From assembly GCA_026122225.1 (NCBI GenBank), contig JANEZZ010002671.1, forward strand, positions 620,001-684,000: a DNA stretch of 64,000 nt, given 5' to 3'. This DNA comes from Heloderma charlesbogerti. Its lineage: Eukaryota > Chordata > Lepidosauria > Squamata > Helodermatidae. Under the pieces are notes generated by a model. The model worked only from the letters and a program-made list of their open reading frames with translations, made no database searches and was not told the DNA's origin. Made by a program: the position numbers and the translations under genes. Positions 44,816-56,767 of this stretch are shown piece by piece; position 1 is the first letter of the stretch; each line of letters starts with the position of its first letter.

Positions 44816-45639
44816 TGCACAATACCTTTTATTTTATTTATTTATTTATTATTGGTAGCAGTAAGTCATTATTTGTAGCAGTAGAAGCCATTTGTCTGGA
44901 AGCACCAGACATCTCTGCTTATGCTCTCTTTCCTTCCTAGCTGCCAGCTCGCTATCCTTCCACAGATTTAAGAAAAAGTGACGTGACACTTAGTTTTCAT
45001 TTTCAGTTTCAATACTCTCCCCCATAGAAAACAACGGAGAAATCCAGGATTTTACCATAGCTGTGTTTGGGCAGCAATGTGTGCCCTCTACCACAACAAA
45101 AAGTAGGAGAAAGGGAGGAATTTGTGCTCTTTTCTAGTTTGTACATTTTAAAAGAAATTATAAAACATTAAAACGTGCAATGAGTTAACAGAGCACCCGG
45201 CTCCTGGATGCAATGGGACTGAGCGCTGTTTGGGCTGAGAAGGGGTCTGACCAATGAGCAATTTAGGAGCAATGTGTCTGGCAGGTATTTGCCGAAATGG
45301 AAACCCAAACTAGCCTCGGCCCAATCTTCAACCTGAAATATTAACAGCGGACTACATTACAGGGTTCTTGTATGCTTTTCTCTCAGCCTAATTCCCAACC
45401 TCCAACGTAGGGAAAACATGAACCCGAAGGGAAAACAGCACTGATTGATGGACGGTGTTCTTAAACTGCAGGACTGCGGAATGCTGCGGTCTTGGCCTGC
45501 TCCCCAATCTGCAACGGGAGTGTAACACAGGACTACATTGCATGGTTCTGGGAAAACATCTAGTCTCCATTTTTTAATGTTTAAGAACACAATAAATGAA
45601 GAGTTCACACAAAGTAAGACCCGAGTTAGAAAGAGCACA
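44816..45639. other. Upstream flank of CSTB
   Basis: A short (ttta)n run lies at 44828-44850. The rest looks unique and holds no supported exon; the small ORFs at 45357-45638 do not resemble a known protein. Confidence 0.3.
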
Positions 45640-46019
45640 ACTCCCTCCCTTCCACTGCTACCCTTTGTTTTGGCGCCGGGGGAGGGGGAGGGGGGGGAGG
45701 CACCCGCTCATACCGAGTTAAGTGACACCCCGGATTCCTTCCTTGATCTCTGTGGGCATCTCTTAGTTCAACCCAGGGGAGGTTTTAAACACTGGCTTCT
45801 CCAATGTGAACCTGGAAATCCATCCAGAACACACGATGTATCACTCTAAGGCCTTATCTCTGTGCCTCCTCCCTCAGCCGCACCCTGGACCGGACGGTCA
45901 GCCGCTCAGCAGGCTACAAAGGCCCGCGGCGGCGGCGGCGGCGGCGGCTTCTTGGCGCGCTCCTCGGGCTCGATTTTGCGCGGAAGTCGCCTTTGCTGCC
46001 TCTCCACTCCCCTGCGAGG
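45640..46019 (+). promoter_or_regulatory. CSTB: CpG-rich promoter and 5' UTR of cystatin B
   Basis: GC and CpG density rise sharply from about 45660 and stay high to about 46400, covering exon 1. A G-rich Sp1-like block (gggggagggggaggggg) lies at 45677-45700. No TATA box is evident near the start, consistent with a housekeeping CpG-island promoter. A (GGC)7 run lies at 45928-45948. Confidence 0.6.
45928..45948 (+). repeat. (GGC)7 microsatellite upstream of the CSTB start
   Basis: Seven perfect GGC units end 71 bp before the ATG, in the presumed 5' UTR or core promoter. Confidence 0.9.
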
Positions 46020-46085
46020 ATGAAATGCGGCGGGAGCAGCGAGGCCAAGCCGGCCACAGCAGAGACGCAGCAGATTGCCCAGGCG
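46020..46085 (+). CDS. CSTB: CSTB exon 1
   Basis: This encodes 22 residues beginning [18 protein letters not shown], with the conserved N-terminal Gly and the PATAET stretch. Donor is gtaagg at 46086, phase 0. The ATG is the first in the CpG island in this frame and gives the family-standard N-terminus. Confidence 0.93.
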
Positions 46086-49000
46086 GTAAGGGAGGTGCCG
46101 AGGCCTCGTCGCAGCTTTCTAAGCCAGGAGAAAGCGGGGAGCGCTGGCGGAGGGGGGCGGCGCCTGCAGGGGCCTTGTCCGGCGGCGGCGTTGTGCGAGC
46201 CCGCAAGGTTCCTCTCAGGAGCGGCCGCGCCCTTTGCCTGCCGAAAGTCCGCGGAGGCCGCCACATTAATCTGTTGTAGCTAAGACAATGGAAAGCAGCG
46301 CTTGACCTGTGGGGGGGCGGGCGGGACGAGGGCCCTGACCCACATCCGTCTCTGACTCCTCAGTTTTAGCGAAAGCAGCGCCCGCCCCCGCCCAGCCCCC
46401 TAGAGCAGTAGCTAAGGCAGGGGTGGGCGACTTGGGCCCCTCCAGATGTTGGGCTGCAGCTCCCCTCACCATTGGCTATGCTGGACAGGGCTGATAGGAG
46501 TTGCAGCCCAACAACATCTGGAGGGCCACAGGTTGCCTGCTCCTGAGCTAAAAAGGTGGTCCCAACAGGGAAGCGGCCTACCAGTAATTCAAGCGCTGGG
46601 AGAGCAGCTTGTCACACCTTTTGTTGTGGCATATGCTAGAGGCCACTTTATGGATATTGATCTGATGAAGTAGTCCAGGAAAGTGTATGCTGTGTCAAGC
46701 CAGCCTGTCTTTAAAGTGCCATAAACCTTCTTACCTTCTCAGAGTTGGGGGTTTCTGATTCTTTTAATAGTTGATTAGAATTCCCCATTCCAAAGGTGCA
46801 AGGTCAGAGCCCCTGTAGGCATGTATTTGCATCTGGGCCTCTTAGTCATGAACCCCCCAAAAGGGGTGGTTGTTTTCCAACTGAGGGAAAATCCAATAAC
46901 ACTTATACGAGAGGGTTTGTTTTTAATATATTTAAACTGCCCCCACTCATACATTTCCACAGCTACTGCTTTAGCCAATGGAGACATCGCCAGCCCCACA
47001 AAAGCCAAAGCAGAAGTTGGTTCCTCTTTCCCATGGAAATTCAAAACAGAGCTGAATGAGCAGCCTCAATAAGGAACTGAATTTATATGTCCTTGTACCC
47101 AAAAATAAGTTTTGGGCTACCCTGTATCATATAACTACATGAGTAGGGAACTGCCCCCTTCAAGATCCATAAGAATTAACTCCAATCCAAACTGTTGTTT
47201 TTGTGCAACACCCTTTAATGCATGATGATCTGAGATGATACAAATCAGGAACAGGGTGGGCTGGGGAGTGCACCCTGAATGAAGCCTCTCCAAATCATAT
47301 AACCACACTTCTAAGAGAGTGTCTTCTATGATGCTCCCTAATATTCCTAATATCTCATCAAGCCCAGTATGTCATTTCGTCTCAAGACACTGTCAAGTGT
47401 ATTCATCTTGAAGGGGCAGTCCCTTGGTCATGAAGATACATGATATGGGGTAGCCCAAAGCTTATTTGGAGGTGCAGGAGCATACAAACTCCAGTGTCTT
47501 ATTCAGGCTGCACAGTCAGCTGTTCTGAATTTTTGTGGGAGCTAAAAATAAGGAGCTGGGAACTAGTAACTAATCAATTGTTCACGGGTAAAATTTCCCA
47601 TGTCCTCAATTTCCGAACCAGCAAGACTCCCCTTGGGAACAGCCATTCCCTTATTCAACAAGAGAGCGGGAAGAGAGTTCTTCTGCTTCTGCATTTTAGT
47701 CAGTCTGAAATGGGTTTGCTGGTAGCTTTTGGTTCCTCCCCCCCCACACACACACACATTTGCCCTTATCTGCTGTTACTTTGGAATTGTCTGGGTGCAG
47801 CTTGGGACTGCACATGACTGTGACTCATCCATCAGCATCCAGTGGGCCCAGCTTTTTGTTTAGGGACAAACCGCTTCTGCTGATTGAGGACAGTTGTCAA
47901 ATCTGCTGTGGTGAACAGACAGCAAGGGCTGCAATGTGTGCAACTTGCATATTTCTAGATTTCTGGTTTAATGGAGCCTTGGTCATATATAAAGGGGGAA
48001 AGTAAAGTAGCAAATGTTCTGCTTATGACATCTGATCTTATGACTGGACAGTATTGTCTTCATGTGGAACCTGATTCAAGAATGTGACTTTCCTCTAATC
48101 CTAGTTTGTACTCTCTGTTTATTTAGAGACTAATCCTATGCCCCCTAGACAGTGTCTGGGGGAGATAGGAGTTTTTGTTTTCCCAGCTCAGAGCTCGTAG
48201 CCAGGAAATCGTGCTTCCCATCCCCTCCCCCTCGTAGCTGGGGTGGAGAGAACCATGGCAGCTGCCCCTCTGTGCCTGTCCGTGCTCATAACTTGGAGCA
48301 TGGACAGGGTGAAAAGGGTGTTCTTGGGGCGGGAAGGAGACTGTGGAAGCTGTTTTAGACAGCTTCCTATGCAGTCTCCAGCCCTGCTCCTGCCCCTTCC
48401 CTGGAGCTGTGCTTGGGCGTCTGAAATCTGGTGTCTAAGGAAAACTGCAGGGCAGCCAGAGCACGGAAGGAATCTTCTCCTCTCTGCTTCGGCTGCCCTG
48501 CATTGGATAGGCAGGTTGCCTCCTCCGGAGGGGACTGTCTATCTCAATAGGATTGTGTCCTTATTTATTCAAAGCATTTTTATCTCGCCCTTCAGTCAAA
48601 AGACTCCCAAGAATGCTTACAAGAATCTACAATCAGCAGTCCCTGCCCTCTGGCTCACAATCTAAAAAGACATGAGACACAAGGAAAGAGATTGGGAGGG
48701 AGGAGGGTGGGAGGAAAGCATGATAGTGATACACGATGGTGATTCAGTTGCCCAGATGGATGGGAATATATTAGGTTTGCACTGCATCTGTTTGTCCTTC
48801 TGGGTGGGGATATTCTTTGCTGTCCTGTTTCTTTTTTCTTCTCTTCGGAAGTTAATAATCTTGCACAGGGGCTGGAATGTGCAGTTGGCAACCTTACTTG
48901 CCCTGATTGTGTGCCTGATGATGATGATTTTGTTGGTCTCTAGGACTGCCAGCCTAGCTAATGAAAGCTTTATTCAATAGGAATATTCTTAACACTTGTT

Positions 49001-51460
49001 TTCTAAACTATTTTATTATTTATTTCTGCATTTATACCCCACCTTTTTTCCTCTTGCAAGGAACCCAAGGCAGCTTACATTATCCTCCTGCTCCTCTCCA
49101 TTTTATCCTCACAACAACAACCCTTTGAGGTGGGTTGGGCTGAGAGTCTGTGACTGGCCCAAAGTCACCCAGTGAGCTTCCATGGCCGAGTGGGAACTAC
49201 AGCCCAGATCTCCCAGCTCCTAGTCCAACATACTGCCACTAAACTTGAAGCAAACTGGCACTTCCCTTGGGAGGAATTGCACAGGGAAGGTGTTGCTCTG
49301 CAAAAGGTCCTGTCTCCACTGCCTTCCTACTAAATGTCAGCTGTGGTAGGGAAATCAGTAGTAAGATCCTTCTTGGCTTAGGTGGCACACATGGGAGGAG
49401 GCATTTCTTCAAACAGAGCCCTTAAAGATCAAAAGCAAAACTTTGAACTCACCATAGAAGCCGAAGGGTAACCAGCACAGCTCCTTGAGGACTGGTGTTG
49501 GTCTCTTAAGCTGGTATCTGTCAACATTTCCCACATTGCTTTCTAGGCCGTTTAAAACTGGGTAGGGGAGAAGACAGCATCTCCTTGTGGCAAGATATTT
49601 CCAGGTCTCAATTCTTATTTAATTTTATTTATTATATTTTTAATCAACCCAATAACCAATGTTCTCTGGGAAGATTACAAATAGTTACAATACTAAAATG
49701 CCATAGAAACAGATGAAAATATGAAATACAGTACAAATATTTAAAAATACAATACAGTACAAAGCAAACAGCACAAAAATAGATAAAGCAGCCATTAAAA
49801 ATGTAGAACTAGGTCTCAAAAATGCCTGGTGCCAAAAAGATAACCACGTGGGTGCTAGGTGAACCTCTTTGGGAAGGGCATTCCATAAACAAGGTGCCAC
49901 AACTGAGAAGGCCCTCTGTCTTGTAGCCACCTGTCTAGTGTCCTTGAGCAAGGACACCCAGAGGAGGTCCTCAGAAGATGACCTAAGGATCTGAGCAGGT
50001 ATGTACAGGAGGAGACGTTCCTTTAGATACTCTGGTCCCAAGCCATTTAGGGCTTTAAAGGTCAACACCCACACTTAATTGGGTTCAGAAACAGACAAGA
50101 AACCAGTGCAGCTGATGAAGCACTGGTATCACATGATCATATTGGCCAGTTTCACCTTGACCATGATTTTGAGAGCACAAATAGCTGAGGTCTTGCAGAC
50201 TGTAAACTTTCAATAGTTGGCTAAACAACTGAAGTACTTTTGTCCCTTTCTGTTCCCCAAGGTGAAGGCACAGGTGGAAGAAAGAGAAGGCAAGAGTTTT
50301 GAGGTCTTCAATGCTGTCGAATTCAAAACACAAGTGGTTGCTGGAACAAACTACTTCATCAAGGTACCATATATGCTGACTGTTTTCTATATAAGATCCT
50401 ATAGTACACATGTGCTCTTGTATATAGTGAGTTATGTGCAGTATACCTGCTAATAATGGGCAACGCTATATGTTTTCCCATAGGTGGCAATAATTAATGT
50501 ATCTGATGCATATTCCAAACAGAATGATTTTGCACTATGAGCCATACAATGTACTGGATGGCCCTGGGAAGTCAGGCATCGTTCTTGGTGATGTAATAAA
50601 TCCTGTGTAGTGCCTCCCTGCACATATAAGAGGACAAGGAAAAGAATTCTAGGCTAGCTTTCTTCCCAACTTGCTAGTTATAAATATAGAGGGAATTTAT
50701 TTGGTGGGGTGGTAAGAGGTGGAATGGAGGAGCATTCAGTTACCAATGGCCAGCTTTAGGTCTGGTGGGGCCTGCAGGTGCACTGGGGGCAGCAAAGGCA
50801 GAGCTCCCTTTATGCATGGCTGTTTCCCTCCTTTCCCCTTGATGTGAGTCAGGTGTATGCTAGCAGCAGTAGCAAAAACCCCAGTCTAGTTGCCAGGTGC
50901 AGCTGCTTGTGCCTCTTTCTTCAGCGAGAATTAAGTCTTTCTTTACATTCTAACAAATGTTAATAGGAACCATAACACATCTACCCTCATGCAGTTTGCA
51001 TTTGTTCTGTGATAATTAATGTTGGTGCTGATGACCCCCAGAGAATGTGTGGGATGGATGATCTCACAAAATATGTTCAATCCACAAAGGAGTATTGGGA
51101 AGATATGTCCTTTAGCATACAGTAGGCTAAATAGGAGTCTCTGCAGTTTGGTGCCATGGCAGTATGAAATTTAATCTTCCTGTGTGACAGGAGGTATTGA
51201 TACCTCCCTTTCCCATTACAGCTGTGAGGAAATGGGAGGAGTACCTGAGGCCTAGGTCATGGGATGACTTTCTCTCTCTCCTTAAAGCTTTAACTTCACA
51301 CAATCTATACACTCCTTTCCTTACTTTTCAGGTCCATGTTGGCAATGAGGAGTTCCTTCACATGCGAGTATTCAAAAGCCTCCCTCATGAAAACAAGCCA
51401 CTGACACTCACCAGTTTCCAAAGCAAGAAAACAAAGCATGATGAGCTGACTTACTTCTAG
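46020..51460 (+). CDS. CSTB: Cystatin B (stefin B), complete three-exon gene
   Basis: Joining 46020-46085, 50262-50363 and 51332-51460 gives 98 residues, exactly the length of mammalian cystatin B, with both introns in phase 0 at the same places as in human. It is an intracellular reversible inhibitor of papain-like cysteine proteases such as cathepsins B, L and H. It has no signal peptide, as expected for stefins. The three parts of the protease-binding wedge are all present: the N-terminal Gly4, the QVVAG loop (46-50) and the second hairpin SLPHEN (72-77). The C-terminus KHDELTYF and Cys3 match cystatin B and not cystatin A. All splice sites are canonical. Confidence 0.95.
46418..46545. mobile_element. 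Palindromic hAT-type MITE in CSTB intron 1
   Basis: The arms ctccagatgttgggctgcag and gttgcagcccaacaacatct are inverted copies. Ends caggggtgggc and gcctgctcctg are inverted repeats, with flanking 8-bp near-duplications agctaagg (46410-46417) and agctaaaa (46546-46553). This length points to a hAT transposase acting in trans. Confidence 0.7.
46554..48119 (+). other. CSTB intron 1, 5' part
   Basis: No exon or clear repeat was recognised beyond a short (ca)n run at 47746-47758. Confidence 0.3.
48125..48565 (+). mobile_element. MITE family A copy in CSTB intron 1
   Basis: It starts gagactaatcctatgccccc and ends ctcaataggattgtgtcctt. The block ctgcagggcagccagagcac and its counterpart ggctgccctgcattggatag are shared with other copies of the family. 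Non-coding. Confidence 0.55.
48566..49004. other. CSTB intron 1, mid part
   Basis: The block ttatctcgcccttcagtcaa at about 48575-48680 looks like a dispersed repeat tail, family not identified. The ORF at 48672-48980, with a hydrophobic run, has no start context or known relatives and is judged to be chance. Confidence 0.3.
49005..49250 (-). mobile_element. MIR/CORE-like SINE (antisense)
   Basis: This is a close relative of the copy at 21568-21768, with cctcacaacaacaacccttt, tgactggcccaaagtcaccc, gtgagcttccatggccgag and a terminal stretch cagctcctagtccaacatac that is antisense to a tRNA-like head (A-box side). Confidence 0.7.
49615..50170 (-). mobile_element. L2-clade LINE 3' end in CSTB intron 1
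   Basis: The minus strand encodes [14 protein letters not shown] and [20 protein letters not shown], the conserved C-terminus of L2 ORF2, followed by 3' sequence. Only the end of the element is present. Confidence 0.75.
50262..50363 (+). CDS. CSTB: CSTB exon 2
   Basis: The 34 residues include the inhibitory loop QVVAG and TNYFIK. Acceptor is ctgttccccaag at 50261, donor is gtacca at 50364, phase 0 at both ends. It is preceded by a polypyrimidine tract. Confidence 0.95.
50364..51331 (+). other. CSTB intron 2
   Basis: 968 bp of unique-looking sequence with no repeat or exon recognised. It ends in the acceptor ccttacttttcag. Confidence 0.6.
51332..51460 (+). CDS. CSTB: CSTB exon 3
   Basis: 42 residues and a TAG stop. 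It carries the second binding hairpin SLPHEN and the cystatin B C-terminus KHDELTYF. Confidence 0.95.
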   Translation, partial: VHVGNEEFLHMRVFKSLPHENKPLTLTSFQSKKTKHDELTYF

Positions 51461-51738
51461 AGGGCTCTTTGGAAGTCTCTTTCCAGTACATTTTTCAAAA
51501 CTGTGTTAACTTCACCAATGCAAAACATAATGTCTTTTTCGGTGTTCTAATTTTTACAAATATATCATTTTAAATCATCATTGACTTAGCCATGTCTTGA
51601 TCATATGAAATCTGTGACATAACAGTAGTCATTATATTCACACAAATTAATCGACGTTTGTCTTTTAGGTACTATTTCATTGGAGGCTTTTTGCAAATGT
51701 GCTGCTGACTACCTCCCCACTGCCAAACCCTGCAGAAA

Positions 51739-51744
51739 AATAAA
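51739..51744 (+). terminator. CSTB: CSTB poly(A) signal
   Basis: AATAAA lies 279 bp after the stop codon, followed within 40 bp by a TG-rich stretch. It is the first such hexamer in the 3' UTR. Confidence 0.7.
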
Positions 51745-51999
51745 CAATTTGCTGGCTTAAAACGAAGTGGCGTGCTGCTTTCCATGCACGAAACAGTTTT
51801 TCCTTAGTGTATGTAGAAGAGACAGTTTTGTACCTCCTTCCAGAAAAGTAACCTCAGAAGCTCTTACTCAGATTGATGAGGATTTAGTGTACACTTGTTT
51901 CTACCGCCATAAGTAGCATTCCTTGAGTGACACTTGCGTGGTTTCTTGGGGGGTTAGGATTGAGATGGAGTGACCACATGCTCTCAGTGGGCAAGTCTG

Positions 52000-53345
52000 G
52001 CTTAGATTATTTATTTATATACTGCTCCACATCTAGAACAGATTTTGGAGTGGTGAACACAAAAGATAAAACAGTAAAAGAATAAAAGATTAAAACACCA
52101 TATTAAAATTATCCTTTTTAAAAAACACAGTACTAATAGAAACCGTGACTGGTCAATCAAGGAATGCCTCCTGGAACAGTGCTGTTTTCAGAAGGCACCA
52201 GAAACAACACAGTGTTGATGCCTGCCTGACCTCTAGGGGCAGGGAATTGCAAAGAAAGTGGGCTGCCATGCTGAAGGCTCTTCTCCTGGTGGACTCCTAT
52301 CAGGCCATAGGTCCATGTGGAACCACCAGGAGCGAGCCCTCTGATGACCTCAGTGATTGGGCAGGTTGGTAAGGGATACCTTGGTCCCAAGTTGTTTAGG
52401 ACTTTGTATGCTAGTACTAATACCTTAAACCTGGCCTGGTAGCGAATAGACAGCCAGTGCAGTTCCCTCAGCAAAGGAGTTACATGCTGGAACGGGGCAG
52501 CTCCCACCAACAGCCAAGCTGCTGCATTCTGCACTAGCTCCAGCTTTCAGAGCAGCCTTAAGGGCAGCCCCACATAGAGTGCACTGCAGTAATCCAATCT
52601 TGAGGTTACTAGTGCTTGTACCACTGTGGCCAAGCTATCCCTGTCCAGGAGAGGCTGTAGCTGGTGAACCAGCCGAAGCTGGTAAAAGGCTGTCTGAGCT
52701 GCCATGGCCACTTGGGCTTCCAGCAACAGTTATGGATCTAGGAGTACCCCCAAACTATGGACCTGATCTTTCAGAGGCGAACCCATCCAGAACAGGCAAT
52801 GAGCCTATTTCCTGGACGTAGGAACCACTCACCCACAGGGCTTCTGTCTTGCCAGGATTTGGTTTCTGTTTATTGGCCGGCATCCAGCCCATTACTGAGT
52901 GCAGGCACCAATCCAGTACTTGCACAGCCTCTCCCGATTCAGATGCTGCAGGGAGACAGAGTGGTGTGTCATAAGCATACTGATGGCACTTGGCTCCAAA
53001 TCCCCTAATGACTGCTCCCAGTGGCTTCATATAGATGCTAAATAATACTGGGGACAAGATGGTACCCTGTGGAACCCCATAGCTCAATTGCCGAGGGGCT
53101 GAGGAATGGTCACCCAATTTTACTCTCTGAAATCAGCCCCACAGGTAGGCCCAGAACCACTGTAACACAGTGCCTCCAATACCCATCCCACAGAGCCAAT
53201 CCAGGAGGATACCTTGACTGATGATATCAAAAGCCGATGAGAGATCGAGCAGATTTAACACGGTTGCACTCCCCCTGTCCCTCTTTTGATAAAGGTCATC
53301 CATCAGGGCAACCAAGGCTCACTTGAGGATACCGAGTGGATATCC
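52000..53345 (-). mobile_element. L2-clade LINE, RT region, degenerate
   Basis: The minus strand encodes, in broken frames, LLDLSSAFDIISQGILLDWL (motif A, near 53230), YGVPQGTILSPVLFSIYMK (near 53070), a disrupted YAYD box for YADD (near 52970), KPNPGKTEALWVSG, and the C-terminal VLAYKVLNNLGPRY near 52400. It lies just downstream of CSTB. Confidence 0.8.
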
Positions 53346-53366
53346 CTGAGATCTCTCTCCTTCTAG

Positions 53367-53456
53367 GATGGTGGAAAGCAAGGAAGCACTGCACTTGGGC
53401 AACAGAGCTACTCCATTTTCCAGAATGAAATGAACTGGTTGACTGAAACATTTCAG
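53367..53456 (+). other. Unassigned splice-bounded open segment (candidate exon)
   Basis: A 90-nt, phase-0 open segment has a good polypyrimidine acceptor (ctctctccttctag) and a perfect donor (caggtaagt). It would encode 30 residues containing QQSYSIFQNEMNWL. I do not recognise the sequence, and no adjoining exon was identified. Confidence 0.25.
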
Positions 53457-54910
53457 GTAAGTTGGAGAATGGAATGTTGCTCCATATAAAGAAAATCAGC
53501 CTTAAGTCAATCTTATATTTAAGTACTTGCCTGGTAACTATAGGTGACAAAGAACTGTATGCCAGCAAGATCTGCTGTGCCCAGTGTCCCTATATTCTCA
53601 TCTGGAAACCCAGGCTTGGACTGTGTCAGAACTGGAAGTTAGAATGTGCAAATTACAACTTCTGATTGTAGCACAGCCCAAGGCCACCACCAAACTTCAC
53701 ATGCGCATGCAGCATGAGGAGAGTTGCAGCAGCAACAGCTGCATCACACAATTGGACGTCAGAAGTCCGAACTGTTGCTGAGGGGGTTGCTTGTCTTTGC
53801 AGCCATTCCTAGCAGTTGCAGTAGCTGCATGGTGCTCAGCCCCATGAGTATGCTGCCCCAGGAGGTGGCTTGTCTCAGTTCTGCCACTACTTCCCACCAG
53901 ACTACCCCAAACCAGGTCCTCTGGAATGGTGTGGCCATGGTTCATGTAATTATTATAATGTAATACATGAATGTAGTTTGAGGCATATGTGCCAACATGG
54001 AAGCATTTTTGGTGAAAGTTCCTGTATTCACCTGCCACCTTCCCTTCTGTATGGGGAGCTAGATTACTTATTCTGTGTGCTGAAACAGTCCAGTAGAGTT
54101 ATTCTTATATGGGAGGCCTAGAATCGGCCATCTTCTCTGAAACGGATTCAGTGACTTTCCCAAAGGCCACACAGTCTCTTGGTCTTTGTGTCGATACAAT
54201 GGTAGTAGTAATGATGTATCTAGCTTTGGGCTGAGCCTGCTGCTAGCAGAGTGCAGTCTTGAGTGAGCAGAGCAGAGGCTTGGGGGTTTCGAGTGGAACT
54301 GCTTGGTTGACTGCATAAGACAGTTTAAAGGCTCAATGATAGCCAAAAGGTTTTTTTAATTAAAAAAAAAAAACTTGCTAGAAATTAAAATCTTTGTTGT
54401 AGAAAGCGATTATTTGTGCCATGTTTGTTGTTTCCTGGGTAGAATAACCAACCAATCACATGGATCGTGCAAGGCAAAGCAATGTAGAATGTTTCCATAA
54501 GGGGTGTTTTTATTTGAAAATTTCAAGGTAAAGGGTATTGGGGTTCTATTAGTGTGAAGTAAAGGCTTTACATACAGATTGGTAATTACATTTGCACATC
54601 AATATGTTCCAAGGAGAAAAAAACATAGAATATCAGCTTTTAAAAAGTAGAGCAAGAATTAAGCCTACCTGCTGCCATATGCCCTGTTTCTGAAATGTTA
54701 ATGCTAGAAAAGTACCTGCTTTTCTGCCCTTGTGTCTTGTAAATCAAAAGAGCAGAAGAATGAAGGGACGGGAAAATCAAAGCCATATTTTTGAGAGCTT
54801 CATCTTAAAAATTGAGGATATCTAAATAAAAATGGCTGAAGGTTGAAATGTTAGCTAGAGAAGCGGTGAAAGATCAGGAACAAAATACGGAGAGTTGAAG
54901 ATCAAGCAAT
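53457..54910. other. Intergenic sequence downstream of CSTB
   Basis: Unique-looking DNA with an A run at 54362-54373. No supported gene; the small ORFs on both strands lack recognisable domains. Confidence 0.3.
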
Positions 54911-55147
54911 TAAGAACATAAGAGCCATGCTGGATCAGTCCATCTAGTCCAGCATTCTTTTCACACAATGGCCAACCAGCTGTCGACTGGGAACCCACAA
55001 GCAGGACACAAGTGCAACAGCACCCTCCTGCCCATGTTCCCCAGCAACTGGTCTACATCGGCATACTGCCTCTGGTACTGGAGGTAGCTCATAGCCACCA
55101 AAACTAGTAGCCATTGATAGCTTTCTCCTCCAGGAATTTATCTAAAC
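54911..55147 (-). mobile_element. CR1-type LINE, 3' half of a split copy
   Basis: The standard 3' region (agaacataagagccatgctg, catctagtccagcattcttt, ggagga-type blocks) ends at aatttatctaaac. The same CR1 resumes in register at 62958 with atctaaccctcttttaaag. Confidence 0.8.
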
Positions 55148-55581
55148 CAGTAGTGTAGTGGCAAATTCAGAAGTGCGGGGTCCCTTTGTGACAGTCACAG
55201 CCATGCCCCCTCACAGCCATGCCCCCTTCTTAGATTGTACAACCTTGTAGGGTATACAACCTTCAACTGGGATCCAAAAACAGTGCAGCTGAGAGTCAGG
55301 CAGGAGTATTTCAACTGGACGTCTGAGAAAAAATGCAGGGGTGTTAAAAAATCTTTTTCACCCACCTTCTCACTCACTCACAAACATTTTAGGTTTTCAA
55401 AAGACGATACTCTGCGGAAGCTCCACCCTCTCAACTCATCCCTCATGGACAGAGCCCTTCTCATTTAAACAGCCCCCTTGCACACTCCCTTAGCACCCCA
55501 ACATTAGCCTTCCCCAAGCTTCTTCATTATATCTCCCCCCTCCCCCTCCAACAGGCACATCCACGCACCCAGCTGAATTGA

Positions 55582-55584
<3 letters not shown>

Positions 55585-55618
<34 letters not shown>
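55585..55618 (+). repeat. (AC)17 microsatellite
   Basis: A perfect dinucleotide run. Confidence 0.95.
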
Positions 55619-55620
<2 letters not shown>

Positions 55621-55832
55621 CTCCCCGCAACTGATTTTTTTCCATTTCCCTCCCCTCCGCCAGGGTTTGTTTGCCCAGGTACATGCCAACCTTGTACCAA
55701 AAAGTGTAGCTGACAGAGCAGGTTGCATCTGGCAATTCCACTTAGTGTAGAAATTAATGTTCGAGAATTAACAGTGCAATCCAATGTGTGTTTATTTTGA
55801 ATTAGATTACAGAGATCTTGGGAAGGCAGCTA

Positions 55833-55930
55833 AGGCTGCAGTCCTATGCACTCTTACCTGGGAGAAAGCCCAGTTGGCAATTGAATATAGTGGGACTGGC
55901 TTCTGAGTAAACATGCATAGGATTGTGTGA
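55833..55930. mobile_element. Palindromic MITE with 'gcagtcctatgca' ends
   Basis: The ends ggctgcagtcctatgca and tgcataggattgtgtg are inverted repeats. The interior gggagaaagcccag...gtgggactggcttctgagta is the usual body of this small family. Confidence 0.6.
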
Positions 55931-56767
55931 TTGAAAAAACTGGCACAAACCAACTCTTACAAAGAATAATTCAGTAGCTGAACTTCATCATCTTGCTTCT
56001 CATTTGCACCACCCATCTGCCTCCATCTTTTTGATGTTCATCAAGATGTGAAAGAAACTTTTCCCCTGACCCCCCCCCCCCCCGAAAGCACAAAAATGCA
56101 CCAATCCTAAACACACTTACTGAGGGAGCTGGTGTATTGCTGTGGCCCTGTTCTCCTTTCCTGCCCTGGGATTGTGGGAGGGGGATAGGATGGTGCTCTG
56201 GCTGCTGGGGCTGGGGTATAGTTTGGAGAACTGCCAAAAACATGTTTAAGCATCAGGAGTTTTAAGGGTGATCCAGTAATGAGCACCCCCCGCCCAACAA
56301 ACCTCAGCTAAGGGTATGTAAATCAGCTGTGTGTGTGTGTTTTTAATAAAAGGTGCAAAACAATGGGAGCATATTTTCAAGAGGAGGATCTCCACACCCT
56401 TACTACCTAAAGGTACATTATATCTAAGTGGTGTGAGGAAAAAGGAGAACATGATGATGATGATAACAACAACTTGTATAATCAAAAATTGAGTTTCAAA
56501 CAGCTGTGTAACTTTAGATTACAAATTAAATTTAAATTTAGATTGTAAGCTTCTAGGGGCAGAGACCTGACTTTCTTGCTTATGAGTCTCTGTAAAGTAC
56601 CACATATATTGTAAAAACCAAAGTCTGTGCATCTTCCGGAAGCAGCTGAAGACATGTTTTACTCAAACTGTCTTTTGGTTGCCAAAAAAAGGGAAAGACA
56701 AAGTAGATTGACTAGCATATTGTTACCAGCCCTGAGCCTTTGGGATGAAGTAGGCTGTACATCCAGT

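Noticed and set aside
48672..48980. A hydrophobic 102-codon ORF in CSTB intron 1
   Set aside because: No related protein recognised, poor start context, and it overlaps repeat-like sequence.
46020..51460. Cystatin A (CSTA) as the identity of the stefin gene
   Set aside because: The N-terminal MxCG, the [10 protein letters not shown] stretch and the C-terminal KHDELTYF are those of cystatin B; cystatin A differs at all three.
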